Assembly (NCBI GenBank): GCA_002929135.1
Contig: PESC01000024.1
Location: 1 to 64,000, forward strand
Origin: Methylomonas sp.
GTDB lineage: Bacteria; Pseudomonadota; Gammaproteobacteria; Methylococcales; Methylomonadaceae
Length of the DNA: 64,000 nucleotides
Direction of reading: 5' to 3'
Position numbers and translations under genes: made by a program. The number at the start of each line of letters is the position of its first letter. Positions within the stretch are counted from its first letter, which is position 1. Positions 7,114-15,261 of the stretch are shown piece by piece. Under the pieces are notes generated by a model. It worked only from the letters and a program-made list of their open reading frames with translations. It ran no database searches and was not told the DNA's origin.

Positions 7114-8328
7114 ATGGCAGTAGGTCAAGTCACATTTCCGTTCATGCACCCGGTCAAGGGCATCCAGCTCGGCACCTGTAATGCTGGCATCAAACAGACA
7201 CAACGCGACGACGTTCTGGTCATGGCCATGGCCGACGCTGGCCACTGCGCCGCCGTGTTCACCCAGAACGCATTCTGCGCGGCACCGGTACTGCTGGCGC
7301 GTGAACACCTGACGCTGGGGCCGCGCTGGCTGCTGGTCAATTCCGGTAACGCCAATGCCGGCACCGGCAAACAAGGCTTGCACGACGCTTTCGCCTGTTG
7401 CGCGGCGCTAGCAGACGAAATGGACGGCATTGCCCAGCAGGTTCTGCCGTTTTCGACCGGCGTCATTGGCGAGCCGTTGCCGGTTGGCAAGCTGACCTCG
7501 GCCTTACCGAAAGCAGTCGCCGCATTGGACGAAGTCAATTGGGATAACGCCGCGCGCGCCATCATGACCACCGACAGCTTCCCCAAAGGCGCATCGACCG
7601 TCATTGAAATTGGTGGCCATCCGGTTGTCATCACCGGCATAGCCAAGGGCGCCGGCATGATACAACCCAATATGGCAACCATGCTGAGCTTCATCGCCAC
7701 CGATGCCAAAATCGACGCCACCTTGCTGCAACACTGCCTGTTCGATGCTGCCGAAGCCTCGTTCAACCGCATCACCGTCGATGGCGACACATCCACCAAC
7801 GATGCCTGCGTACTGCTGGCCAGCGGATGCAGCGCTGCACCGACCATCCAGGCCGACACACCGGAGTACAAGGCTTTTGCCACGGCAGTGACATCGGTTG
7901 CCAAACGCCTGGCCGAGTTAATCATCCGTGACGGTGAGGGCGCCACCAAACTGATACGCATCGTCGTCGAACAAGCCGCCAGCGCCGCCGAAGCCTTGCA
8001 AGTCGGCAAGACCATCGCTCATTCGCCGCTGGTGAAAACCGCGTTCTTCGCCAGCGACCCGAACTGGGGGCGCATTCTGGCCGCCGTAGGACGCGCCGGT
8101 GTGCAAAACATGGTGCTGGAAGCCATCGAAATCTACCTGGGCAACGTCTGCATCGTCGAAAATGGCGGGCGCTCGCCCGGTTACACCGAACAGGACGGCC
8201 AGCGCGTGATGAAGCAAGAGGAAATCAGCATTACCGTGCGTCTGGGACGGGGCAACTACTGCGAGGAGGTATTGACCTGCGACTTTTCCTACGATTACGT
8301 CAAGATCAATGCTGAATACCGCACCTGA
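7114..8328 (+). CDS. argJ: Bifunctional glutamate N-acetyltransferase / amino-acid acetyltransferase
   Basis: ArgJ moves the acetyl group from N-acetylornithine to glutamate and, in bifunctional forms, also acetylates glutamate from acetyl-CoA, closing the cyclic arginine pathway. The 404-residue precursor has the self-cleavage site in QPNMATMLSF, where Thr189 becomes the new N-terminal nucleophile of the beta chain. The C-terminal NWGRI block and YVKINAEYRT end are typical. Start chosen at ATG 7114 because AAGGA lies six bases upstream; a TTG two codons earlier is too close to that site. The Nudix/ThiE-like gene begins 4 bp after the stop, so the two are co-transcribed. Confidence 0.97.
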   Translation: MAVGQVTFPFMHPVKGIQLGTCNAGIKQTQRDDVLVMAMADAGHCAAVFTQNAFCAAPVLLAREHLTLGPRWLLVNSGNANAGTGKQGLHDAFACCAALADEMDGIAQQVLPFSTGVIGEPLPVGKLTSALPKAVAALDEVNWDNAARAIMTTDSFPKGASTVIEIGGHPVVITGIAKGAGMIQPNMATMLSFIATDAKIDATLLQHCLFDAAEASFNRITVDGDTSTNDACVLLASGCSAAPTIQADTPEYKAFATAVTSVAKRLAELIIRDGEGATKLIRIVVEQAASAAEALQVGKTIAHSPLVKTAFFASDPNWGRILAAVGRAGVQNMVLEAIEIYLGNVCIVENGGRSPGYTEQDGQRVMKQEEISITVRLGRGNYCEEVLTCDFSYDYVKINAEYRT

Positions 8329-8331
8329 CCC

Positions 8332-9267
8332 ATGACACGCCCGGCACTGCATGTCGCAGTCGGTATCGTCCGCAATCCACAAGGCGACATACTCATCAGC
8401 CAGCGCCACGCCGACGCGCACCAAGGCGGTTTGTGGGAATTCCCCGGCGGCAAGGTCGAAGCACACGAAAGCGTTTTGACGGCATTGCGCCGCGAGTTTC
8501 AGGAAGAAGTCGGCATCGAAATTGGCCAGGCAAGACCGCTGATCAAAATCTGCCACAGCTATCCCGATCGCGACGTTCTGCTCGATGTCTGGCAAACGAC
8601 CGATTTCACCGGCACAGCACAAGGCCTGGAAGGACAAGCCGTGCAATGGATCGCACCTGAACGGCTGGGCGATTTCAACTTTCCCGCGGCCAACCGTCCC
8701 ATCATCCGCGCCGCCTGCCTACCCGAGCGCTATGCCATCCTGGAAGGGCGAAGCCGCCGCGAGATGCTCGACAATCTGGACAAAATCATCGCCCAAGGCA
8801 TCGGTTTGCTGCAATTTCGCGCCAAAACGCTGATGCCTGAACAAGACCTGGCCGACCTTTACCGTACCGTCAGCGAAATTTGCCATAGCCACGCGGTCAA
8901 CCTGCTGGTCAATGCCGACTTGCAACTCGCCATCTCAGCAAACCACGGCATTCATCTCAGCGCGCGCCAACTCATGGCCATCCAGCATCGGCCCAGGGTA
9001 CACGGCTGGATAGGCGCTTCGTGCCATAACCTGGCCGAATTGCGCCAGGCCGAGCACATCGGCATCGATTTTGCCGTACTGGCGCCGGTCTTGCCCACTG
9101 CAACCCACCCGGACGCGCCAACACTGGGCTGGCAGCGTTTTGCCGAATGGGTCGAACAGATCAACTTGCCGGTTTACGCCCTCGGCGGGCTGAACCAATC
9201 AGCCCTGTCCACAGCGTTTGCCGCTGGCGGACAAGGCATTGCCGGTATCCGCCTGTTTGTTGAATAG
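8332..9267 (+). CDS. Nudix hydrolase fused to a ThiE/TenI-like domain (MutT-type)
   Basis: A 311-residue two-domain protein. Residues 1-130 form a MutT-type Nudix hydrolase with a complete Nudix box at 39-61 (GGKVEAHES through REFQEEVGI), which would remove oxidised nucleotides such as 8-oxo-dGTP. Residues 135-311 form a TIM barrel of the thiamine-phosphate synthase group (LLQFRAK, GIHLSARQ, GASCH, YALGGL). The glycine- and lysine-containing phosphate-binding stretch of true ThiE is replaced by a TATHPDAPT-like loop, so thiamine phosphate synthase activity is doubtful. This fusion is common in beta- and gammaproteobacteria and is usually annotated simply as a Nudix protein. It follows argJ by 3 bp and probably shares its transcript. 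Confidence 0.88.
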   Translation: MTRPALHVAVGIVRNPQGDILISQRHADAHQGGLWEFPGGKVEAHESVLTALRREFQEEVGIEIGQARPLIKICHSYPDRDVLLDVWQTTDFTGTAQGLEGQAVQWIAPERLGDFNFPAANRPIIRAACLPERYAILEGRSRREMLDNLDKIIAQGIGLLQFRAKTLMPEQDLADLYRTVSEICHSHAVNLLVNADLQLAISANHGIHLSARQLMAIQHRPRVHGWIGASCHNLAELRQAEHIGIDFAVLAPVLPTATHPDAPTLGWQRFAEWVEQINLPVYALGGLNQSALSTAFAAGGQGIAGIRLFVE

Positions 9268-9556
9268 ATCAGAGCCTTGCTGCTGCGCGTAATCGTTTGG
9301 TCATCTGCAAGAATTAGCATCCCTGGCAGGCTACAGGGACATGACATCAAGTGATCGAAGCCTTGGCGGTCAAGAGGATAGGTGAGCGATACCATGCGAT
9401 TGTGCCAGCTTGACCCAGAGCGTTTGTGGCCCGGATACGGGCCGAGCGCCGTAAAAAACCAGCCCGCCCCACGCTTGTCCATGCCAGTATTGACGGGACG
9501 GCAACAAGGGCGACGCCCACTTACACAGCTTGCCTTCGCGCATCGAATACACCGAC
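9268..9556. other. 289-bp gap without a confident gene
   Basis: On the minus strand a frame of 64 codons (9370-9564), rich in tryptophan and tyrosine, could be a small or decayed gene, and a second frame continues in the same direction below it. Neither has a ribosome-binding site and I recognise no family. A 6-bp hairpin (GGCCCG/CGGGCC, about 9427-9442) is present. I see no promoter I would defend for the transporter gene that follows. Confidence 0.3.
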
Positions 9557-10894
9557 ATGAACAACCATCACACTAAAAATTCGGCAAGCTCGAACAGCAA
9601 CGCCGGTGCCGGACGAATGGAACTGCTGGCATGGGCCTTTTTCGATTTTGCCAACTCTGGCTATACCACGGTCGTGCAAACCACGCTGTTCAATACCTAC
9701 TTCGTTGCCGTGGTTGCTGGCAGTGTCCAGGGCATCACCCCCGGACTGGCAACATTATGGTGGTCACTGTCCATAGGCGCAGCAAACTTCGCCGTGATGC
9801 TGGGTGCGCCCATCCTGGGCGCAATCGCCGATCACCGCGCCTGCAAAAAACAGTTCCTGCTAATTACCACGGTGGGCTGTACGTTATCGACAGCTTTATT
9901 GGCACTGGTCGGCCCCGGCGATGTAGCGCTTAGCATGGTGCTCGTTACCTTTTCGATGATTATGTTCGCCAACGGCGAAAACCTGATTTCAGCCTTTTTG
10001 CCGGAAATAGTCCCTGAACAGAAAATGGGCCGAATGTCAGGTTATGGCTGGTGTCTCGGCTATTTCGGCGGACTGTTGACGCTGGTGACTTGCCTGGCCT
10101 ACATAAACTGGGCCACACGGCAAGGCATGACAGAGTCCCAGGCCATACCGGCGACGATGCTGATCACGGCCGCCATTTTTGCCCTGGCCGCCACGCCCAC
10201 GTTTGTTTTTTTGCGTGAGCGGGCACAACCCACCCTGCCCGACCAGCGCCGATCAATTCTACGAGCCGCTTTCAGCAAAACCTGCGCGACCCTCAAAAAA
10301 GCCGGGCACTTCCGCGACCTGTTCAGATTTTTGGTGACGCTTGCCGTTTATCAGTCCGGCGTGAATACCGTCATTGTCCTGGCCGCCATCTATGCGCAAG
10401 AAGTCATGGGCTTCGATACCCGTCAACTGATTGTTTTGATCATGGTGGTTAACGTGACTGCCGCCGTCGGCGCATTTATTTGCGGCCATTTACAAGACCG
10501 TCTGGGTTCGGTGCCGACACTGGCCATCACGCTAATCGTCTGGATTATTGCGATAGTGGCGGCTTTGTATGCCAGCAAACCTGCGCACATGTGGCTGGTT
10601 GGGAACATCATCGGCCTAGCGATGGGAGCAAGCCAGTCGGTAGGACGTGCCTTGGTCAGTAAATTTTCACCGCCCGAACAGGCGGGCGAGTTTTTGGGCT
10701 TGTGGGGGTTGGTCAACCGCTTGTCGGCTATCGTTGGCCCGTTGAGCTACGGCTTGATCAACTTCTGGAGCAAAGGCGATCACCGTTTGTCGCTGCTGTC
10801 GACACTGGCGTTTTTCATCCTCGGTTTGCTGATGCTGTTTAGCGTTAACGAGCAACGCGGCAAAGCCGCCGTCACAGAAAACGGAGGGCGATGA
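9557..10894 (+). CDS. MFS transporter, UMF1 (Atg22-like) family
   Basis: A 445-residue inner-membrane protein with about twelve hydrophobic segments. The N-terminal WAFFDFANSGYTTVVQTTLF is the hallmark of the UMF1/Atg22-like branch of the major facilitator superfamily, and a second signature lies in the middle (VYQSGVNTVIVLAAIYAQEVM). In yeast Atg22 exports amino acids from the vacuole; the substrates of bacterial members are unknown. A polar asparagine- and serine-rich stretch of about 20 residues precedes the first helix. I start at the ATG at 9557; a start nine codons upstream is possible and neither has a good ribosome-binding site. It stands alone, with 126 bp before the next operon. Confidence 0.85.
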   Translation: MNNHHTKNSASSNSNAGAGRMELLAWAFFDFANSGYTTVVQTTLFNTYFVAVVAGSVQGITPGLATLWWSLSIGAANFAVMLGAPILGAIADHRACKKQFLLITTVGCTLSTALLALVGPGDVALSMVLVTFSMIMFANGENLISAFLPEIVPEQKMGRMSGYGWCLGYFGGLLTLVTCLAYINWATRQGMTESQAIPATMLITAAIFALAATPTFVFLRERAQPTLPDQRRSILRAAFSKTCATLKKAGHFRDLFRFLVTLAVYQSGVNTVIVLAAIYAQEVMGFDTRQLIVLIMVVNVTAAVGAFICGHLQDRLGSVPTLAITLIVWIIAIVAALYASKPAHMWLVGNIIGLAMGASQSVGRALVSKFSPPEQAGEFLGLWGLVNRLSAIVGPLSYGLINFWSKGDHRLSLLSTLAFFILGLLMLFSVNEQRGKAAVTENGGR

Positions 10895-11020
10895 ATCGAC
10901 ACGCCAGCAAATGGCTCCCGTTTACAAGACAGTGATATGCTCGGCTAAAAACGCCGCGCCCTTCACCTCGCACCAAAGCGCGTTCTGGAATAAAACCCCA
11001 CAGCCAAATCGGAGGCGGAC

Positions 11021-11725
11021 ATGGCAGACAAAAACGGGTGCAACCAAGCCGGACTGCTTGCCGCCATTGCCGCGAGTACGCTGTTCGTGGTTACGGCGCT
11101 GGCCTTGCTGATTTATTTCGAGCTGGACGACCCATTCCTGCGCTGGCTGGACACCCTGGGGTGGTGGGCGCCGCTATTATTCATCCTGGCAATGGCTCTG
11201 GTCGTCGTGCTGCTGCTGCCTGGCTTCCCATTCACCACCGGCGCCGGTTTCATGTTCGGCGTATCTATGGGCACCTTGTGTGTAGTGGTCGGAATCACAC
11301 TCGGCGCCGCCCTGGCTTTTGTCATCGCCCGCAGGCTGTTCGGTGAGCGGGCGGCGCGTTATGTTTTGCAGCATCCCAAACTGCGGCTGCTGAGCAACGA
11401 ACTGGTTCCGCACGGCTGGAAGATCGTGATGTTGAGCCGTATGCTGCCGTTTTTCCCGTTCAAGCTGTCCAACTACTTTTTTGGCCTAACGGCAGTGTCG
11501 CTGCGCGACTTCGTAAGCGGAACCTTCCTCGGCATCATCCCCTTCTCGCTGCACAACGTCTATCTGGGCGCCATCGCCGCCGAAGTGGTAAAGCATGGCG
11601 CACAGGACAGTGGCATCTGGCTGCTCTACGGCGCCGGATTTCTGCTCGTCCTCGCTGGCGTAGTGCATTTCAGCCACATGGCGTGGCGGGCGTTAGCCCA
11701 ATACGCCGACCCTATCGAGGAGTAA
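11021..11725 (+). CDS. VTT-domain (TVP38/TMEM64, DedA-like) membrane protein
   Basis: A 234-residue integral-membrane protein of the VTT/DedA superfamily. Key blocks are visible: the re-entrant region LLPGFPFTTGAGFMFG (about residues 65-80), the glycine-rich helix VVVGITLGAALAFVIAR, and the SRMLPFFPFKLSNYFFGLT segment. The family includes lipid scramblases and undecaprenyl-phosphate or phospholipid flippases, so moving a lipid-linked intermediate is a reasonable guess here. GGAGG sits seven bases before the ATG. It opens a four-gene operon: the stop is 3 bp from the start of the glycosidase, and the later genes overlap each other by 4 bp. Confidence 0.85.
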   Translation: MADKNGCNQAGLLAAIAASTLFVVTALALLIYFELDDPFLRWLDTLGWWAPLLFILAMALVVVLLLPGFPFTTGAGFMFGVSMGTLCVVVGITLGAALAFVIARRLFGERAARYVLQHPKLRLLSNELVPHGWKIVMLSRMLPFFPFKLSNYFFGLTAVSLRDFVSGTFLGIIPFSLHNVYLGAIAAEVVKHGAQDSGIWLLYGAGFLLVLAGVVHFSHMAWRALAQYADPIEE

Positions 11726-11728
11726 CCA

Positions 11729-13972
11729 ATGCCCTGGTTGAAATGGCTACCCTGGCGGTTCTTTTTGCGGCGTCTCGCCCGCGCTCACGGCTTTCTCGAT
11801 CCCATCGCGCTGCTGGCCAGCCTGCGCCGCTTCACCCAACCAGCCGAGGTTACGGAACCCATCGAACTGCTGCGCGCCGGGGTGGTGTTCCATGCCCGCG
11901 GCCTCATCAACAGCCGCGTCATCCAGCACAACCTGGACTGGGTGTGGCCTTATTGGGTGGAGCGTCAGTTCGATCCCCGTGACGATGCCTTCACCCCCCG
12001 CGCCTTCTCCATCACCCACGTCAATCTCACCCATCGCAACTGGACGGCGATCGGCTGGCACGGCTGCGATGAATTGCCCATCGTCGACCCGCGCGGCCTG
12101 CTCACGCCGTTTTTCGACGGCTGGTCGCTGGATGCTTGGTGTGTCACCGACGATGGCCGCCGCCTGCTGCCTTCGCGCAGCCGCGCCGTCGATCAACGTT
12201 TACTGATGGACGCAGGGTTGGAAGTGGTCACGGCAATCGCGGAATCCGGCATGGTGCTGGAGCAACGCGCCTCGGTACAACTGAAAGACGGTGTGCCGGT
12301 ATGTCTTTTGCGGCTGACGCTGCTTAGCGACACGGCAGGCTGGCTGGTGCTGAGCTTGCGCCCCTACAACCCGGAAGGAGTCAGCCTCATTCACCGCATC
12401 GAGCTGGCGCCAGCGCGCGACGCCTGGCTGATCGAAGGCGAACGCTTGGTGGAGTGGGGCGTCGAGGCGGAGCGCCACCATGTCAGCGATTACCGCCAGG
12501 GCGACGTGGCGATTCATTTGCGGGATATGGAAGATCAGCAGGCAGGCGAATGCGACGTGGGCATGGCCACGGCCGCCGCTTTGTTCAGATTGGAACCGGA
12601 ACAAACCAGATCCCTCGCGGTGCGCATCCCGCTCGCCCCACCTGAAGCAGGGCTGCACGGCACCGCCTGGGCACAAAGCCTCGAAGGCGCTTGCGTGCTG
12701 GACATTCCCGACGCGCGTTACCGCTTCCTCTACGACGCCGCGTTGCGCACCCTGGTGCTGCACTGCCACGACGAAGTCTATCCGGGACCTTACACCTACA
12801 AGCGCTTCTGGTTCCGCGACGCGGCCTTCATCCTCCACGCGCTGCTGTGCGCCGGCCTGGGTGGGCGAGTCGAACGGGTGCTGGACAGTTTTCCGGGACG
12901 GCAGACGGCGGGCGGCTATTTCCACTCCCAGGACGGCGAGTGGGACTCCAACGGCGAGGCGCTGTGGATACTCGAACGCTTCGGTGCACTGACCGGTCAG
13001 CCGCCCAAGCCGGAATGGTGGACCGCCATCGTGCGGGGTGCCCGCTGGATCGCGCGCAAGCGGCTTGCCGACGGCGAAGCGCCCCATGCGGGACTATTGC
13101 CAGCGGGATTCAGCGCGGAACACTTAGGCCCCAACGATTACTACTACTGGGACGATTTCTGGGGCATCGGCGGGTTGCGCGCGGCAGCGGCGCTGGCTCG
13201 ACGCTACGGCGATGACGAAGCGGAACAGGAATTCCACAACGCAGCGGACGAATTTGACAGCGCCTTGGAGCGCAGTCTGGCGCAAACATCGCAGCGGCTC
13301 GGCGTCCCCGCCACGCCAGCCTCGCCCTATCGCCGTCTGGATGCCGGTGCCATCGGCTCGATCGCCTCAGGCTATCCCTTGCAGCTTTGGTCGGCGCGGG
13401 ATGCCAGGTTGCTCGCCACCGTCGAATTCCTGCTGGAACGCTGTTTCATCCAGGGCGGATTCTTTCAGGACATGATCCATTCCGGCATCAATGCCTATCT
13501 CACGCTGCACGTGGCCCAGGTGTTGCTGCGCGCGGGCGATGCGCGCGCCTTTGCGTTGATGGACACGGTCGCCAAACTGGCCTCGCCGACCGGTCAATGG
13601 CCGGAGGCGATCCATCCGCGCACGCTCGGCGGCTGCATGGGCGACGGCCAGCATGTCTGGGCGGCAGCCGAATGGGTGTTGATGATGCGCAACGGTTTCG
13701 TGCGCGAGGAGGGCGATACCCTGATACTGGCATCGGGCATCCCGCCAGCCTGGCTGACTGCGGGCCGCCCCCTGCGTTTTGGCCCGGCACCCACCGCCTT
13801 CGGCCCGGTCTCGGTGACCGTGGAACCCGAACCGGGGCAGGCGGCGACCGTGCGCTGGCAGGCCGACTGGCGAAAGCCGCCAACCGCCATCGAGGTGCAA
13901 CTACCGGGTTACGCCGCCCAAACCCGCACAGCCGGGGACGCGGCGGTTCGTTTAACACGGGAGATTCCATGA
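11729..13972 (+). CDS. Six-hairpin glycosidase, amylo-alpha-1,6-glucosidase-like
   Basis: A 747-residue protein without a signal peptide. The N-terminal 320 residues look like a beta-sandwich; the rest (about 330-700) is an (alpha/alpha)6 barrel of the glycogen-debranching / GH15 / GH63 type, with the recurrent WFRDAAFILHALL, GEWDSNGEALWILERF and YYYWDDFWGIGGL blocks whose acidic residues are the likely catalytic and substrate-binding ones. It would cleave or trim alpha-linked glucose. Being in an operon with a glycosyltransferase and a lipid-flippase-like protein, it is more likely to act on a glycolipid or small glycan than on glycogen; no glg gene is near. The last four bases overlap the next gene's ATG. 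Exact family number and substrate are not decidable by eye. Confidence 0.75.
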   Translation: MPWLKWLPWRFFLRRLARAHGFLDPIALLASLRRFTQPAEVTEPIELLRAGVVFHARGLINSRVIQHNLDWVWPYWVERQFDPRDDAFTPRAFSITHVNLTHRNWTAIGWHGCDELPIVDPRGLLTPFFDGWSLDAWCVTDDGRRLLPSRSRAVDQRLLMDAGLEVVTAIAESGMVLEQRASVQLKDGVPVCLLRLTLLSDTAGWLVLSLRPYNPEGVSLIHRIELAPARDAWLIEGERLVEWGVEAERHHVSDYRQGDVAIHLRDMEDQQAGECDVGMATAAALFRLEPEQTRSLAVRIPLAPPEAGLHGTAWAQSLEGACVLDIPDARYRFLYDAALRTLVLHCHDEVYPGPYTYKRFWFRDAAFILHALLCAGLGGRVERVLDSFPGRQTAGGYFHSQDGEWDSNGEALWILERFGALTGQPPKPEWWTAIVRGARWIARKRLADGEAPHAGLLPAGFSAEHLGPNDYYYWDDFWGIGGLRAAAALARRYGDDEAEQEFHNAADEFDSALERSLAQTSQRLGVPATPASPYRRLDAGAIGSIASGYPLQLWSARDARLLATVEFLLERCFIQGGFFQDMIHSGINAYLTLHVAQVLLRAGDARAFALMDTVAKLASPTGQWPEAIHPRTLGGCMGDGQHVWAAAEWVLMMRNGFVREEGDTLILASGIPPAWLTAGRPLRFGPAPTAFGPVSVTVEPEPGQAATVRWQADWRKPPTAIEVQLPGYAAQTRTAGDAAVRLTREIP

Positions 13973-15261
13973 ATATCGTCATGTTCACCAATGTCTATAC
14001 GCCGCACGTAGGCGGCGTGGAGCGGTCGGTGGCGGCCTTCGCCCAGGCCTATCGTCGTCTCGGCCACCGCGTACTGGTGGTGGCACCCGAGTTTCCGGGC
14101 CAACCGCAAGCCGAACAAGATGTGCTCCGCCTGCCCGCCATCCAGAACTTCAACGGTAGCGACTTCTCCATGGTACTACCCCTGACCGGCTTGCTGACCG
14201 ACGCCCTCGACGCCTTCCAGCCCGACCTCGTTCACTCCCATCACCCTTACCTGTTGGGCAGTTCGGCCTTGCGCATCGCGCGCTACCGCGAGGTGCCGCT
14301 GGTGTTCACCCATCACACCCAGTACGAGCACTACACCCATTACGTGCCGGTGGATTCCCCGGCGCTGAAACGCTTCGTGATCGAGCTGGCGACCTGTTAC
14401 GCCAATCTGTGCGACCAGGTGTTCGCCCCCAGCGAAAGCATCGCCGACTTGTTGCACGAACGTGGCGTGACCGCCCCCATCGCCGTGATGCCGACCGGGG
14501 TCGAGGTCGATCGCTTCGTTCGTGGCGACGGACGTAGCTTCCGCGCAAGCTTGGGGATTCCGGACGAGGCGTTCGTGGTTGGCCACGTTGGCCGACTGGC
14601 CCCCGAGAAAAACCTGGAATTCCTGGCCGAAGCGGTAATCGCCTTTCTGCGCACCGAGCCGTGCGCCCATTTCCTCCTCGTCGGCAAAGGCCCTTCCGAA
14701 TCGACCATCGAAACCGTCTTCGCCCACGCCGGATTGAGCGAGCGTCTGCATCATGTCGGCATCCTCGAAGCCCAAGGTCTCACCGATGCCTACCACGCCA
14801 TGGACGTGTTTGCCTTTGCCTCCAGGAGCGAGACCCAGGGCATGGTGCTCACCGAGGCCATGGCAGCCGGGGTGGCGGTGGTGGCCCTGGACGCACCCGG
14901 CGCCCGGGAGACGGTCATGGACGGGCGGAACGGTCGCCTGCTGCACACGGAAACGGTCGACAGCTTTCGCGCCGCGCTGCAATGGGTGGCGGGGCGAACC
15001 CCGGAACAACGGCGCGAGCTAGGGCGGGCCTGCCAGGAAACAGGACTTGCGTTTTCCATGGATCGCTGCGCCGAGCGAGCGCTGTCGATCTATCAAGGCC
15101 TGCTGGATCGGGATCATGGCGTCCGGCACCAGGACGACGAGCCGTGGACGGGTATCGCCAACCTCATCCAGGCGGAATGGGATCTCCTGGTCGGCAAGGC
15201 ACGGGCTTTGGGCGCCGCCTTCGCTGATGACGAAGCACCAAGGGACAACAACAGGCCATGA
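13969..15261 (+). CDS. GT4-family glycosyltransferase, diacylglycerol glucosyltransferase-like
   Basis: A 430-residue GT-B fold retaining glycosyltransferase. The N-terminal domain opens MNIVMFTNVYTPHVGGVERS, with a glycine loop for the acceptor side, and HSHHPYLLG and THHTQYEHYTHYVP follow. The C-terminal donor domain has GHVGRLAPEKN and the E-x7-E motif in SRSETQGMVLTEAMAAG. The arrangement with HHTxYExYxHYVP is what I associate with 1,2-diacylglycerol glucosyltransferases and mannosyltransferases of the PimB/alpha-MGS type, so a membrane glycolipid product is likely. Start by the ATGA overlap with the glycosidase gene; a frame open well upstream is just overlap with that gene. It overlaps the next gene by 4 bp. 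Confidence 0.85.
   Translation: MNIVMFTNVYTPHVGGVERSVAAFAQAYRRLGHRVLVVAPEFPGQPQAEQDVLRLPAIQNFNGSDFSMVLPLTGLLTDALDAFQPDLVHSHHPYLLGSSALRIARYREVPLVFTHHTQYEHYTHYVPVDSPALKRFVIELATCYANLCDQVFAPSESIADLLHERGVTAPIAVMPTGVEVDRFVRGDGRSFRASLGIPDEAFVVGHVGRLAPEKNLEFLAEAVIAFLRTEPCAHFLLVGKGPSESTIETVFAHAGLSERLHHVGILEAQGLTDAYHAMDVFAFASRSETQGMVLTEAMAAGVAVVALDAPGARETVMDGRNGRLLHTETVDSFRAALQWVAGRTPEQRRELGRACQETGLAFSMDRCAERALSIYQGLLDRDHGVRHQDDEPWTGIANLIQAEWDLLVGKARALGAAFADDEAPRDNNRP

Noticed and set aside
7125-8015. 296-codon minus-strand frame opposite argJ
   Set aside because: Alanine- and serine-rich low-complexity translation, no ribosome-binding site, fully covered by argJ.
9370-9564. 64-codon minus-strand frame between the Nudix and MFS genes
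   Set aside because: Composition is not absurd, but no ribosome-binding site, no family, and it overlaps the MFS start. Kept only as a remark on the gap.
12200-13087. 295-codon minus-strand frame inside the glycosidase gene
   Set aside because: The plus strand encodes a continuous 747-residue enzyme with overlapping start and stop; the minus frame has no motif.
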